Source: an uncultured Eubacteriales bacterium (GTDB taxonomy: Bacteria; Bacillota; Clostridia; Oscillospirales; Oscillospiraceae). Taken from it: a stretch of DNA of 44,398 bases. Of this stretch, positions 16,837-24,011 are shown piece after piece. A program made the position numbers and the translations under genes. The DNA is taken from contig UQZR01000023.1 in the NCBI GenBank assembly GCA_900545585.1, positions 1-44,398 on the forward strand, read 5' to 3'. Below the pieces are notes generated by a model. It ran no database searches. It worked only from the letters and a program-made list of their open reading frames with translations, and was not told where the DNA came from. The stretch's first letter is position 1; every line of letters starts with the position of its first letter.

Positions 16837-17502
16837 TCACGACAGCTTTTCCCAGCGCCGTGTCTGTAACGACCCTGCTGCAACGGGTACGCCTGCCGCC
16901 TTCACAAAACTGGCCGCCCAGGGCAGAGCCGTTTCCGGCGCGTCCACCTGGTTGACGTAAATCACATCACATAGTCCCTCCGCCGCGATGACGCGGGCAA
17001 CCATTTCCGGCGTGATGACCGAGCCCCAGCCGACTCCTGCCAGCCGCGCGAAAACAGCTGGACGGTGGGCCGCCTGTCGGATGGGCTGACCGAAAGCCGA
17101 GGCTCCCACCACGCAGATGGTCCGCGTCCGCTGGGACGGCAGCACTGGCTCCCATGTCTCGTGCGCCTTGGCGGGCAGGCGTTTGGAGCCGTCCGCTTCC
17201 ACCAGCACGAAGTCCGCCGCCTGCTGCCAGCCGTCAAAGTCCGGTGCGGTCAGCTTGCCCTCCGGTGTGAAGCTCCCTGCGCAGGCCACGCCCTCTGCCG
17301 CCAGCGCCGCGGCCAGCTGCTCCGCCGTCTCCGCAAACGGATACTGGGGCGGCTTCATGATGTGGGTGGTGGTGGCCAGCAGCACCGTGCCGCAGGGCCG
17401 CAGCTCCTCCGCCAGCTCGTACAGCAGGCTGGTCTTGCCGCCGCTGCCGATCACCGCCGTGAGGCCCTGTGTGACGCCCAGCAATTTCCAAAGCGGTTCC
17501 AT
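16837..17502 (-). CDS. yqeC: YqeC family protein (selenium cofactor maturation of molybdenum hydroxylases)
   Basis: 221 residues. N-terminal P-loop-like GSGGKTSLLYELAEEL, then ATTTHIMKPP and FVLVEADGSKRLPAKAHETW, all hallmarks of the YqeC family. The family co-occurs with YqeB and selenium-dependent molybdenum hydroxylases (xanthine dehydrogenase-like) in genomes that make the selenium-containing cofactor; biochemical function is not settled. ATG 17502 has an AGGAGGTGGAGGT leader. No yqeB, selD or hydroxylase gene is in the window. The closeness to purine uptake and deamination genes suggests that the hydroxylase in question acts on purines (inference). Confidence 0.85.
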   Translation of the reverse strand: MEPLWKLLGVTQGLTAVIGSGGKTSLLYELAEELRPCGTVLLATTTHIMKPPQYPFAETAEQLAAALAAEGVACAGSFTPEGKLTAPDFDGWQQAADFVLVEADGSKRLPAKAHETWEPVLPSQRTRTICVVGASAFGQPIRQAAHRPAVFARLAGVGWGSVITPEMVARVIAAEGLCDVIYVNQVDAPETALPWAASFVKAAGVPVAAGSLQTRRWEKLS

Positions 17503-17525
17503 ACCTCCACCTCCTGTTTTTTCCC

Positions 17526-17554
17526 ATCATACCACGCCAAACTACCTCTTGCAA
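17526..17554 (-). promoter_or_regulatory. Promoter of yqeC
   Basis: On the minus strand TTGCAA (17554-17549), 17-nt spacer, TATGAT (17531-17526), 23 nt before the ATG, so the leader is very short. Confidence 0.6.
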
Positions 17555-17565
17555 CGGAAAACAGG

Positions 17566-17578
17566 TGGCAAATTGCCA
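17566..17578. promoter_or_regulatory. Candidate operator palindrome between yqeC and the 3D-protein gene
   Basis: TGGCAA-A-TTGCCA is a perfect 13-bp inverted repeat lying between the two divergent -35 boxes (11 bp from one, 16 bp from the other). Confidence 0.35.
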
Positions 17579-17594
17579 AAAATCGCGGCAAAAC

Positions 17595-17623
17595 TTGACA
17601 AAAAATCCAGATGGTGTTATACT
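17595..17623 (+). promoter_or_regulatory. Promoter of the G5-3D protein gene
   Basis: Perfect TTGACA (17595-17600), 17-nt spacer, TATACT (17618-17623). The leader of about 95 nt contains GTAACAAAAGTTAC (17642-17655) nested within TTCTGA/TCAGAA arms, a possible hairpin. Confidence 0.65.
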
Positions 17624-17723
17624 CCACAAGTATTTCTGATCGGTAACAAAAGTTACAAATTGTTTCAGAATCTTTTGCCGCCCTGTTTAAGACTCCCTCA
17701 GAGCGGCCATACTGCGAGGTACT

Positions 17724-19037
17724 ATGGAACGAATCGAACCTGTGAGACGGCCCGCCGCACCGGTGCGCCGCCGCCCAAAATTGACTCCCGTTTCCGTGTG
17801 CCAAGCCATCCACGACGCTCCTTACGGTCTTGCGCGCCTTGTGCGCCGCGGCGTCGGTGCCGTGGGTTACTGGCTGGCCTGGACGTGGGACGCTGTGGTC
17901 ACTGACCAAAAGCAGATGTATCACGACTTTCTCCGCTCCCGCTTTATCACCCGCTGGCGTGCCTTCTTCCGCAGCCCCACCCTGACGGGCTTCACGGCGG
18001 CGCTGCGGAGCAACTGGCTGGTGCGCCTGACGGCCATGACCGCGCTGACCGCCGCCATCTTCGTAGGCGTGTCGCTGGACCCCTCCGTCCCCACGCTGGA
18101 CGCCATCTGCATTCTGGTGGACAGCTCCGGCCCCCACGTGGTGTCCCAGGACACGGAGGAGCTGGACACGGGCTACCTGTCCCTGCGCCGCAGTCTTGGC
18201 GGCAGCCACGACATGCAATACCTGCTGCCCGCCGGGCAGAGCATCAACGTCACCCACAATGGTCAAACCATCACCGCCGTCTCCCAGGCCGAGCGCCTGC
18301 CTGCTTTTCTGGACCGCTGCAACATCCAGCTGGGCAGTGACGAGATGGTGGAGTTGAACCTCACCGGTGACGAGCTGTCCATCCGCATCAGCGGCACCCT
18401 GACTTACCAGCACTTCGTGACGGTGGAGACGGACTATGAGATCAAACGCACCCCCGATCCCCTGATGGACCAGGGCACGGAGGAGATCATCCGCAAGGGT
18501 GTGGCCGGTCAGATCGTGGAGACGTACGAGGACACGGTGGTGCGGGGCGAGGTGGTCTCCACCCGCTACGTAGGCGCCAGCCACGACACCTCCCACGCCG
18601 AGCTGATCCGCTACGGCACTCGTGTCTATGAGGTAGACCGCGACGACACCATCGAAAAGGTGGTGCCCTACGACAGCGGCGAGGGCGGCATCCTGTACTT
18701 CAAGTCCGGCGTTACCATGACCTATTCCAAGGTCATGACCTGTAATTCCACCGCCTATTACAGCGGCGGCGACGGCGGCGCAGCCTGGACCACCGCCGTG
18801 GGCGCCAAGGTGGGCATCGGCACCATTGCCGTGGACCCCACCGTCATCCCCTACTACACCAAGATGTTCATCCAGACCTCCAACGGCAGCCGCGTCTACG
18901 GCATGGGCACCGCGCTGGACTGCGGCGGCGCCATCAAGGGCAACATCGTGGACCTGTGGTTCCCCTCCTTCGCGGACTGCCGCAGCTGGGGCCGCCGCAA
19001 CGTCACCGTGTATATTCTGGACCGCAAGTCCTCCTGA
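17724..19037 (+). CDS. YabE-like membrane-anchored G5 and 3D domain cell-wall protein
   Basis: 437 residues. A basic cytoplasmic N-terminus of about 100 residues leads to one membrane segment (LTAMTALTAAIFVGVSL, about 106-122). Outside follow a DUF348-like stretch (GQSINVTHNGQTITAVSQAE), a G5 domain (DQGTEEIIRKGVAGQIVETY, about 250-275) and a C-terminal 3D domain with its aspartates: GTIAVDPTVIPYYTKMF and GTALDCGGAIKGNIVDLWFP. 3D proteins are peptidoglycan-cleaving lytic transglycosylase-like enzymes related to YabE, YocH and MltA. The long basic cytoplasmic N-terminus is unusual next to YabE. GAGGT is 3 nt before ATG 17724, rather close. Confidence 0.88.
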   Translation: MERIEPVRRPAAPVRRRPKLTPVSVCQAIHDAPYGLARLVRRGVGAVGYWLAWTWDAVVTDQKQMYHDFLRSRFITRWRAFFRSPTLTGFTAALRSNWLVRLTAMTALTAAIFVGVSLDPSVPTLDAICILVDSSGPHVVSQDTEELDTGYLSLRRSLGGSHDMQYLLPAGQSINVTHNGQTITAVSQAERLPAFLDRCNIQLGSDEMVELNLTGDELSIRISGTLTYQHFVTVETDYEIKRTPDPLMDQGTEEIIRKGVAGQIVETYEDTVVRGEVVSTRYVGASHDTSHAELIRYGTRVYEVDRDDTIEKVVPYDSGEGGILYFKSGVTMTYSKVMTCNSTAYYSGGDGGAAWTTAVGAKVGIGTIAVDPTVIPYYTKMFIQTSNGSRVYGMGTALDCGGAIKGNIVDLWFPSFADCRSWGRRNVTVYILDRKSS

Positions 19038-19052
19038 AGTGCATGAAAAAAT

Positions 19053-19080
19053 CCCCTGCGGCGTGCCGCAGGGGGTTTTT
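19053..19080. terminator. Bidirectional terminator between the 3D gene and the dus gene
   Basis: 10-bp stem CCCCTGCGGC / GCCGCAGGGG, loop GT, T-run on the plus strand ending at 19080 and A6 (T-run on minus) before the stem. It touches the stop codon of the minus-strand gene. Confidence 0.85.
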
Positions 19081-20039
19081 CATGTTTCAATGACCGCGTT
19101 TTCCCGCAGGGGACAGTCCCCCAGCAACCGCTGAGCCGCCGCCTGATACTCCGCCAGCGTGCGTGCCTTGCGGATGGCCTTCAGTTCCCGCTCCGCGCCG
19201 TCAAAGCTGCCGCTCAGATAGTTCCACAGCTCCCGCATCCGGTGCAGCACCGGCGTATCGCCGGACAACCGCCGCCGGTAATCCGCCAGCAGCCGGTGAT
19301 GGAACGTCTCCAGCTCCTGCCGCGTCGCGGCAGCGCCGCCCCGCAGCCGGCGGCCCAGCGCCGGATCGGCCACCAGTCCCCGTCCCAGCATCACCGCCCG
19401 CACCTGAGGGTATTGGCGGCAAAAGTCCTCCGCCTCCGCTGCGGTGAACAGGTCGCCGTTATACACCGGCGGCTCCCGCCGCCGCGCCAGCGCCAGCTCG
19501 AAGGCGTCACGGTGCACCGCCCCGCGGTAGAACTCCTTCTGCACCCGCGGGTGGACGATGAGCTCCGACACGGGGTATTTCCCGTAGATGGCCAGCAGCC
19601 GCTCCCACTCCGCCGGATCGTTCTTCCCGATGCGGGTCTTGATAGACACCCGCATGTCCGGCAGCGCCGCGAAGACCTCCTCCAGACACCGATCCAGCTC
19701 CTCCGGATAGGCCAGCAGCCCCGCCCCCTTGCGCTTGGCGGTGACGGTGCCGGAGGGACATCCCAGATTGAAGTTGACCTCCCGAACCCCCATGGCGTAC
19801 AGCTCCCGCGCCGCCCATACGAAGTAGTCCCCGCGGTTGGTCAGCAGCTGGGGCACCGTATCCGTCTCTCCCTGCGTCACCTCATCCAGTTCCTTTTGCT
19901 GGAACGCCAGGTTCCCGTTGGGCGACAGAAACGGCGTAAAATACTTGTCCACACCGCCGAATACCTCCCGCTGGGCCCTGCGCCAGATGTAGGTGGTCAG
20001 CCCCTCCATGGGCGCGGCGTATAGCTTTATGTCAACCAT
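19080..20039 (-). CDS. tRNA-dihydrouridine synthase (Dus family)
   Basis: 319 residues, FMN-dependent TIM barrel. Motifs: YAAPMEGLTTYIWR at the N-terminus, VNFNLGCPSGTVTAKRKGAG (catalytic Cys in GCPSG), SIKTRIGKN, VYNGDLFTAAEAE and VMLGRGLVADPAL. It reduces specific tRNA uridines to dihydrouridine. ATG 20039 follows GGAGGAGGG and overlaps the end of the GIY-YIG gene by 8 nt; the upstream in-frame ATG at 20141 would run deep into that gene and lacks family similarity. Confidence 0.93.
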   Translation of the reverse strand: MVDIKLYAAPMEGLTTYIWRRAQREVFGGVDKYFTPFLSPNGNLAFQQKELDEVTQGETDTVPQLLTNRGDYFVWAARELYAMGVREVNFNLGCPSGTVTAKRKGAGLLAYPEELDRCLEEVFAALPDMRVSIKTRIGKNDPAEWERLLAIYGKYPVSELIVHPRVQKEFYRGAVHRDAFELALARRREPPVYNGDLFTAAEAEDFCRQYPQVRAVMLGRGLVADPALGRRLRGGAAATRQELETFHHRLLADYRRRLSGDTPVLHRMRELWNYLSGSFDGAERELKAIRKARTLAEYQAAAQRLLGDCPLRENAVIET

Positions 20040-20373
20040 TCGATCCCTCCTCCAGCAGGTGCGCCAGCGTCTCACCCCGTACCGGGGCGTAGTCGTACTG
20101 CGCCAGCGCGGGGAACACCTGCCCCACCCGCTCCGGCACATCCAGCAGTGCCAGCTTCGCCGCCCGCGGCAGCGTCTTGACCGCGTACTCCAGCCGCGCC
20201 GCCGCAGTCCTCTCCCCGCAGCGCCACAGCCCCGCCAGCTCCTGCGGCGGGTGGGAGCGGGTGTACTTCGCGCCCCTGCCCGCGGCGTGCAGCGTCATCC
20301 GCCGGCGCAGATCGTTGGTCATGCCGGTGTAGAGACTGCCGTCCCCGCAGGCCAGCACATAGACATAGTACAA
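20032..20373 (-). CDS. GIY-YIG nuclease-like protein (YhbQ/UPF0213 type)
   Basis: 113 residues. GIY-YIG core: YYVYVLACGDGSLYTGMTND, then GAKYTRSHPPQEL, and GERTAAARLEYAVKTL with the Glu expected in the domain. The last 35 residues extend past the usual end of about 80-95 residues. The TTG start at 20373 is needed to keep the YYVYV strand; GGAGG lies only 2 nt before it, with a GGGGGG stretch further up that may serve instead. First gene of an operon with the Dus enzyme. Function in this family is poorly known; a DNA repair role is only suggested. Confidence 0.85.
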   Translation of the reverse strand: MYYVYVLACGDGSLYTGMTNDLRRRMTLHAAGRGAKYTRSHPPQELAGLWRCGERTAAARLEYAVKTLPRAAKLALLDVPERVGQVFPALAQYDYAPVRGETLAHLLEEGSNG

Positions 20374-20397
20374 GACCTCCGCCCCCCTTCTTTCCCC

Positions 20398-20426
20398 ATC
20401 ATACCCGATATTCCTTGCATTGGCAA
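20398..20426 (-). promoter_or_regulatory. Promoter of the GIY-YIG/dus operon
   Basis: On the minus strand TTGCCA (20426-20421), 17-nt spacer, TATGAT (20403-20398). It overlaps the promoter of the divergent gene, so the two may compete. Confidence 0.6.
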
Positions 20427-20443
20427 CAGCCTTATGATAAGAT
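20415..20443 (+). promoter_or_regulatory. Promoter of the unknown acidic-protein gene
   Basis: TTGCAT (20415-20420), 17-nt spacer, TAAGAT (20438-20443); an alternative is TTGGCA (20420) with TATGGT (20443), also 17 nt apart. The ATG follows at 20469. Confidence 0.5.
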
Positions 20444-20468
20444 ATGGTGTTGGAAAGCGAGGGATACT

Positions 20469-21242
20469 ATGACCCTTTTTGACTACTATCTCCAATACAT
20501 GACCCAGGTGTGGGAGGGCAAGCGCCCCGCGCCGGAGGGCATCACCCTTCCGGAGGACGGCGACGAGGCCGCCCGCATCCAGGCTTTGGGCCGGCAGCTG
20601 CAGGCCATGGGCATGGCCGATTTCGTCCGCGCCTGCGCCGCCCAGGACGGCACGGTGCTGCCGGAGGAGCTGTTCGTCACCGAGAGCAGCGATCTGGGCG
20701 GCTTTCAGGTCTTCCTGCAGGGCACGGAGACGCCGGAAGCCGCACCGGAGACCCCCACCGCGCCGGAAGCTCCTGCCCAGCCGCCGGAGCCGGACCCTGA
20801 CGCAGGCAAGCACGCCTTCGAGGTCTTTCTGGACTGCATCGCCATGGACGATGGGCTGGTGCAGTACCTCATCGATGTACTCAAGCGTATGGACCGCGCC
20901 GACTTCTTCAAGCTGAGCCAGATCACCACCAAGCTGGACCTGGATCCGGAAGAATTCCTCTACTGGCTGGCTCACCGGCAGGACTACGCCGGCGAGGAGG
21001 AGCGGGCCTGCGCCGCCGTGATGGATGCCGTCCTGCTGCGTCTGGCGGAGGAGGGGCGGCTGGATGTGGTAGCCGCCCTGCTCAGCGGCGATCAAAAGAC
21101 CTTCGAGACCTTCCGCTGCGAAGCGCCGGAGCTGGTACACCTGCCCGCCGCCACCTACGACTGGTACGCGCAGCACTATCTGGATCGGGACTACCCCATC
21201 CGGCTCATCATGCGCCTGAACGGCGTAAATTTTCCTGACTGA
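20469..21242 (+). CDS. Unrecognised acidic protein with a Pro/Glu-rich linker
   Basis: 257 residues, strongly acidic, no signal peptide and no clear membrane segment. Two helical halves (about 1-85 and 118-257) are joined by a Pro/Glu/Ala-rich linker (PEAAPETPTAPEAPAQPPEP). The C-terminal half includes FEVFLDCIAMDDGLVQYLID and QITTKLDLDPEEFLYWLAH, and ends with DYPIRLIMRLNGVNFPD. ATG 20469 follows GAGGG 5 nt upstream and its own promoter; the longer frame from 20415 begins at the -35 box. The next gene follows 10 nt later with its ribosome binding site overlapping this stop, so the two are co-transcribed. I do not recognise the family and assign no function. Confidence 0.75.
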   Translation: MTLFDYYLQYMTQVWEGKRPAPEGITLPEDGDEAARIQALGRQLQAMGMADFVRACAAQDGTVLPEELFVTESSDLGGFQVFLQGTETPEAAPETPTAPEAPAQPPEPDPDAGKHAFEVFLDCIAMDDGLVQYLIDVLKRMDRADFFKLSQITTKLDLDPEEFLYWLAHRQDYAGEEERACAAVMDAVLLRLAEEGRLDVVAALLSGDQKTFETFRCEAPELVHLPAATYDWYAQHYLDRDYPIRLIMRLNGVNFPD

Positions 21243-21252
21243 GGTATCAAAC

Positions 21253-22527
21253 ATGCTTGAACAATATAAAGCTCTGGGCATCAGCGACGCCGTGCTCACC
21301 TTTGGTGAGGGTGTCCTCGCCGACCTGAAGGATCGCTTCGCCGGTATCGACGCCATCGCCGAGGCCAACCAGATGAAGGTCATCGCCGCCATGCAGAAGA
21401 ACCGGCTGGCCGCCAACCATTTCAACCTCTCCTCCGGCTACGGCTACGACGATGAGGGCCGCGACACGCTGGAGCGCGTCTACGCCGACTGCTTCGGCGC
21501 CGAGGCGGCGCTGGTGCGTCCCCAGATCACCTGCGGCACCCACGCGCTGGCGCTGGCGCTGGGCGCCAACCTGCTGCCCGGCGACGAGCTGCTGAGCCCT
21601 GTGGGCGGCCCCTATGACACGCTGGAGGAGGTCATCGGTATTCGTCCCTCCGCCGGCTCTCTCAAGGAGTACGGCGTCTCCTACCGGCAGGTGGATCTGC
21701 TGCCGGACGGCAGCTTCGACTACGACGGCATCCGCGCCGCCATCGGCCCCCAGACCAAGCTCATTACCATTCAGCGCTCCAAGGGCTACGCCACCCGCCC
21801 CAGCTTCTCCGTGGACCAGATTGGCCAGCTCATCGCCTTCTGCAAGCAGTGCAAGCCGGACGTGATCTGCATGGTGGACAACTGCTACGGCGAGTTCACC
21901 GAGCTGCGGGAGCCGTCCGACGTAGGCGCGGACATGATCGTGGGCAGTCTCATCAAAAATCCCGGCGGCGGTCTGGCCCCCACCGGCGGCTACGTCTGCG
22001 GCAGGGCTGATCTCATCGACCGCTGCGCCCGCCGCCTGTCCGCCCCGGGTCTTGGGCGGGAGGTCGGTGCCAATCTTGGCCTGCTGACCCAGCTGTATCA
22101 GGGGTTTTTCCTGTCCCCCACCGTGACGGCCTCCGCCGTAAAGGGTGCGGTGTTTGCCGCCGCCTGCTATGAAAAGCTGGGCTTCCGCGTGGTGCCCTCC
22201 GCCGCCGAGACCCGCCACGACATCATCCAGGCCGTGGAGCTGGGCAGCCGCGAGGGCATGGTGGCCTTCTGCAAGGGTATCCAGTCCGCCGCGCCGGTGG
22301 ACAGCTACGTGACCCCCGAACCCTGGGCCATGCCCGGGTACGACAGCGAGGTCATCATGGCCGCCGGCGCCTTCGTGCAGGGCAGCTCCATCGAGCTCTC
22401 CGCCGACGGCCCCATCCGCCCGCCCTACGCCGTGTACTTTCAGGGCGGCCTGACGTGGTATCACGCCAAGCTGGGCATCCTCATGAGCCTCCAGAAGATG
22501 CTGGAGGCCGGCCTCATCTCCCTTTAA
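21253..22527 (+). CDS. Methionine gamma-lyase family PLP enzyme (aluminium-resistance/YnbB-like)
   Basis: 424 residues, fold-type I PLP enzyme of the Met_gamma_lyase (YnbB) family. Visible: HFNLSSGYGYDDEGRDTLER, ALVRPQITCGTHALALALGA, VICMVDNCYGEFTE (PLP-binding Asp) and GSLIKNPGGGLAPTGGY (PLP Lys in SLIKNPGGG), then WYHAKLGILMS. The family is labelled cystathionine beta-lyase-like or aluminium resistance, but its reaction is not well established. ATG 21253 has GAGGT 7 nt upstream, overlapping the TGA of the preceding gene. Confidence 0.9.
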   Translation: MLEQYKALGISDAVLTFGEGVLADLKDRFAGIDAIAEANQMKVIAAMQKNRLAANHFNLSSGYGYDDEGRDTLERVYADCFGAEAALVRPQITCGTHALALALGANLLPGDELLSPVGGPYDTLEEVIGIRPSAGSLKEYGVSYRQVDLLPDGSFDYDGIRAAIGPQTKLITIQRSKGYATRPSFSVDQIGQLIAFCKQCKPDVICMVDNCYGEFTELREPSDVGADMIVGSLIKNPGGGLAPTGGYVCGRADLIDRCARRLSAPGLGREVGANLGLLTQLYQGFFLSPTVTASAVKGAVFAAACYEKLGFRVVPSAAETRHDIIQAVELGSREGMVAFCKGIQSAAPVDSYVTPEPWAMPGYDSEVIMAAGAFVQGSSIELSADGPIRPPYAVYFQGGLTWYHAKLGILMSLQKMLEAGLISL

Positions 22528-22564
22528 TTATGTAAACTTGCAGAGACAGCCATTCCGCTGCCAA

Positions 22565-22766
22565 ATCATCATTTTCAGCGCCGTCTGCGAGACGGCGGGC
22601 CGGTTCGCCCATATCTACGCTCCGGCCGCCCCATCATCACCGCCTGCTGTGCGGCCCTCGTGCTGTGGAACCGCCTGTTCCTCAAGGAGAAGCTGAGCCG
22701 GAAGCACTGCGCCATGATTTTACTGGTAGCCGCGGTATCGTGATCGCGGGGCTGTACAACGCATAA
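22565..22766 (+). pseudogene. Remnant of an EamA/DMT-family transporter (two frameshifts)
   Basis: Three short readings in three frames add up to the C-terminal end of a drug/metabolite transporter: IIIFSAVCETAGRFAHIYA (22565-22621), then LVLWNRLFLKEKLSRKHCAM in a second frame (about 22649-22710), then GIVIAGLYNA and TAA in a third (22734-22766). The order and content match the last EamA domain, where a conserved FLKEKLSRKxY helix precedes the final membrane segment. Frames shift near 22625 and 22732, and residues that normally link the first two parts are shortened. The rest of the gene is missing upstream, where the intact PLP gene ends at 22527. Confidence 0.7.
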
Positions 22767-22813
22767 CAACATAAAAAGAGGAGACGCGGCGCGTCTCCTC
22801 TTTTTATGTTGTT
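22765..22813. terminator. Bidirectional terminator with a 23-bp perfect stem
   Basis: The arms 22765-22787 and 22791-22813 are perfectly complementary (AACAACATAAAAAGAGGAGA... and its reverse complement), with loop GGC. It includes T5 on both strands and overlaps the pfkA stop codon. Confidence 0.85.
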
Positions 22814-23790
22814 TACCGGCCGCTCATCACAGTCATGACCTCCATCTCCTCGGGGTTCAGAGTCTTTTTCATGGCCAGCCCTTCGTCGATGTCTACATTG
22901 ACGATCTGCTCACCCTTGGCGCAGATGATGCAGTTGGTCTTGCCCTCCGCCAACACCTGCACAGCCTCATAGCCCATGCGGGTGGCCATCACGCGGTCCT
23001 TGGCGCTGGCGTTGCCGCCCCGCTGGATGTGGCCCAGAATGGTGACGCGGGGGTCCAGTCCCAGCTTTTCGCGGATCTCTTCCCCCACAGCGATGCCGCT
23101 GGCCGCGCCCTCAGCCACAACGATCATGAAATTGGTCTTGCCGCTGAGCCGCGCCCGCCGGATCTTCTCCGCTACATGCTGTTCAAAGTCGTACTCCCGC
23201 TCCGGCACCAGCACTGCCGTTGCTCCCACGGCCACGCCCACATACAGCGCCAGATAACCGGCGCGGTGGCCCATGACCTCCACCACGGAGCAGCGCTCAT
23301 GGGACTGCATGGTGTCCCGCAGCCGGTCGATGCACTCCACCGCCGTGTTGGCGGCGGTATCGAAGCCGATGGTGTAGTCGGTACAGACGATATCGTTGTC
23401 GATGGTACCCGGGATGCCTACCACGGAGATGCCGAACTTGGACAGGTCCTGTGCGCCGCGGAACGTACCGTCGCCGCCGATAGCCACCAGGCCGTCCAAT
23501 CCCAGCAGCTTGCAGGTGTTGGCCGCCTTCTGCTGGCCCTCCTGAGTACGGAACTCGTCGCACCGCGCGCTGTACAGGATGGTGCCGCCGCGGTTGATGA
23601 TGCGGCTGACGCTGGCGCTGTTCATCTCCATGATGTCGCCGGAGATCAGGCCGGCGTAGCCCCGCCGGATGCCCACGCACTCGATGCCGCGGGCCAGCGC
23701 ACTGCGGACCACGGCACGGATGCAGGCGTTCATACCAGGTGCGTCTCCGCCGCTGGTCAGCACGCCGATACGCTTGACTGCATTGTTCAT
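22813..23790 (-). CDS. pfkA: ATP-dependent 6-phosphofructokinase
   Basis: 325 residues, normal length for bacterial PfkA. Motifs: RIGVLTSGGDAPGMNACIRA, VAIGGDGTFRGAQDL (the Gly after GGDGT marks the ATP form, not the pyrophosphate form), GIPGTIDNDIV (catalytic Asp) and VVEVMGHRAGYLAL. Phosphorylates fructose 6-phosphate in glycolysis. ATG 23790 has GAGGT 9 nt upstream. Single-gene transcript between its promoter and a strong terminator. Confidence 0.96.
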   Translation of the reverse strand: MNNAVKRIGVLTSGGDAPGMNACIRAVVRSALARGIECVGIRRGYAGLISGDIMEMNSASVSRIINRGGTILYSARCDEFRTQEGQQKAANTCKLLGLDGLVAIGGDGTFRGAQDLSKFGISVVGIPGTIDNDIVCTDYTIGFDTAANTAVECIDRLRDTMQSHERCSVVEVMGHRAGYLALYVGVAVGATAVLVPEREYDFEQHVAEKIRRARLSGKTNFMIVVAEGAASGIAVGEEIREKLGLDPRVTILGHIQRGGNASAKDRVMATRMGYEAVQVLAEGKTNCIICAKGEQIVNVDIDEGLAMKKTLNPEEMEVMTVMSGR

Positions 23791-23854
23791 AAGATCTCTA
23801 CCTCTTTCCTCGCTGCCGGCGCCCGCAGGTGCCCGCTATTGCTGCATTGCCCGT

Positions 23855-23883
23855 ATTGTACCATACGTTCGGGCTGTTTGCAA
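23855..23883 (-). promoter_or_regulatory. Promoter of pfkA
   Basis: On the minus strand TTGCAA (23883-23878), 17-nt spacer, TACAAT (23860-23855), about 65 nt before the ATG. Confidence 0.6.
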
Positions 23884-23938
23884 CGTCCTTTTCACGAAAC
23901 TTGCCCCGCGCCTTTGGTCCCTTCCCGTAAATTCCCCC

Positions 23939-23967
23939 TTGACAAACCCGCCGCGCCGCGCTATGAT
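23939..23967 (+). promoter_or_regulatory. Promoter of psuK-psuG
   Basis: Perfect TTGACA (23939-23944), 17-nt spacer, TATGAT (23962-23967). ATG at 24012 with AGGAGG. Confidence 0.7.
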
Positions 23968-24011
23968 AAGCACATGATTAGAAAATAAATTTTAGCTTAG
24001 GAGGCGATACC

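Noticed and set aside
17630..17723. ydaO-type (cyclic di-AMP) riboswitch before the 3D cell-wall gene
   Set aside because: Such genes often carry one, but the leader is only about 95 nt and lacks the long conserved core.
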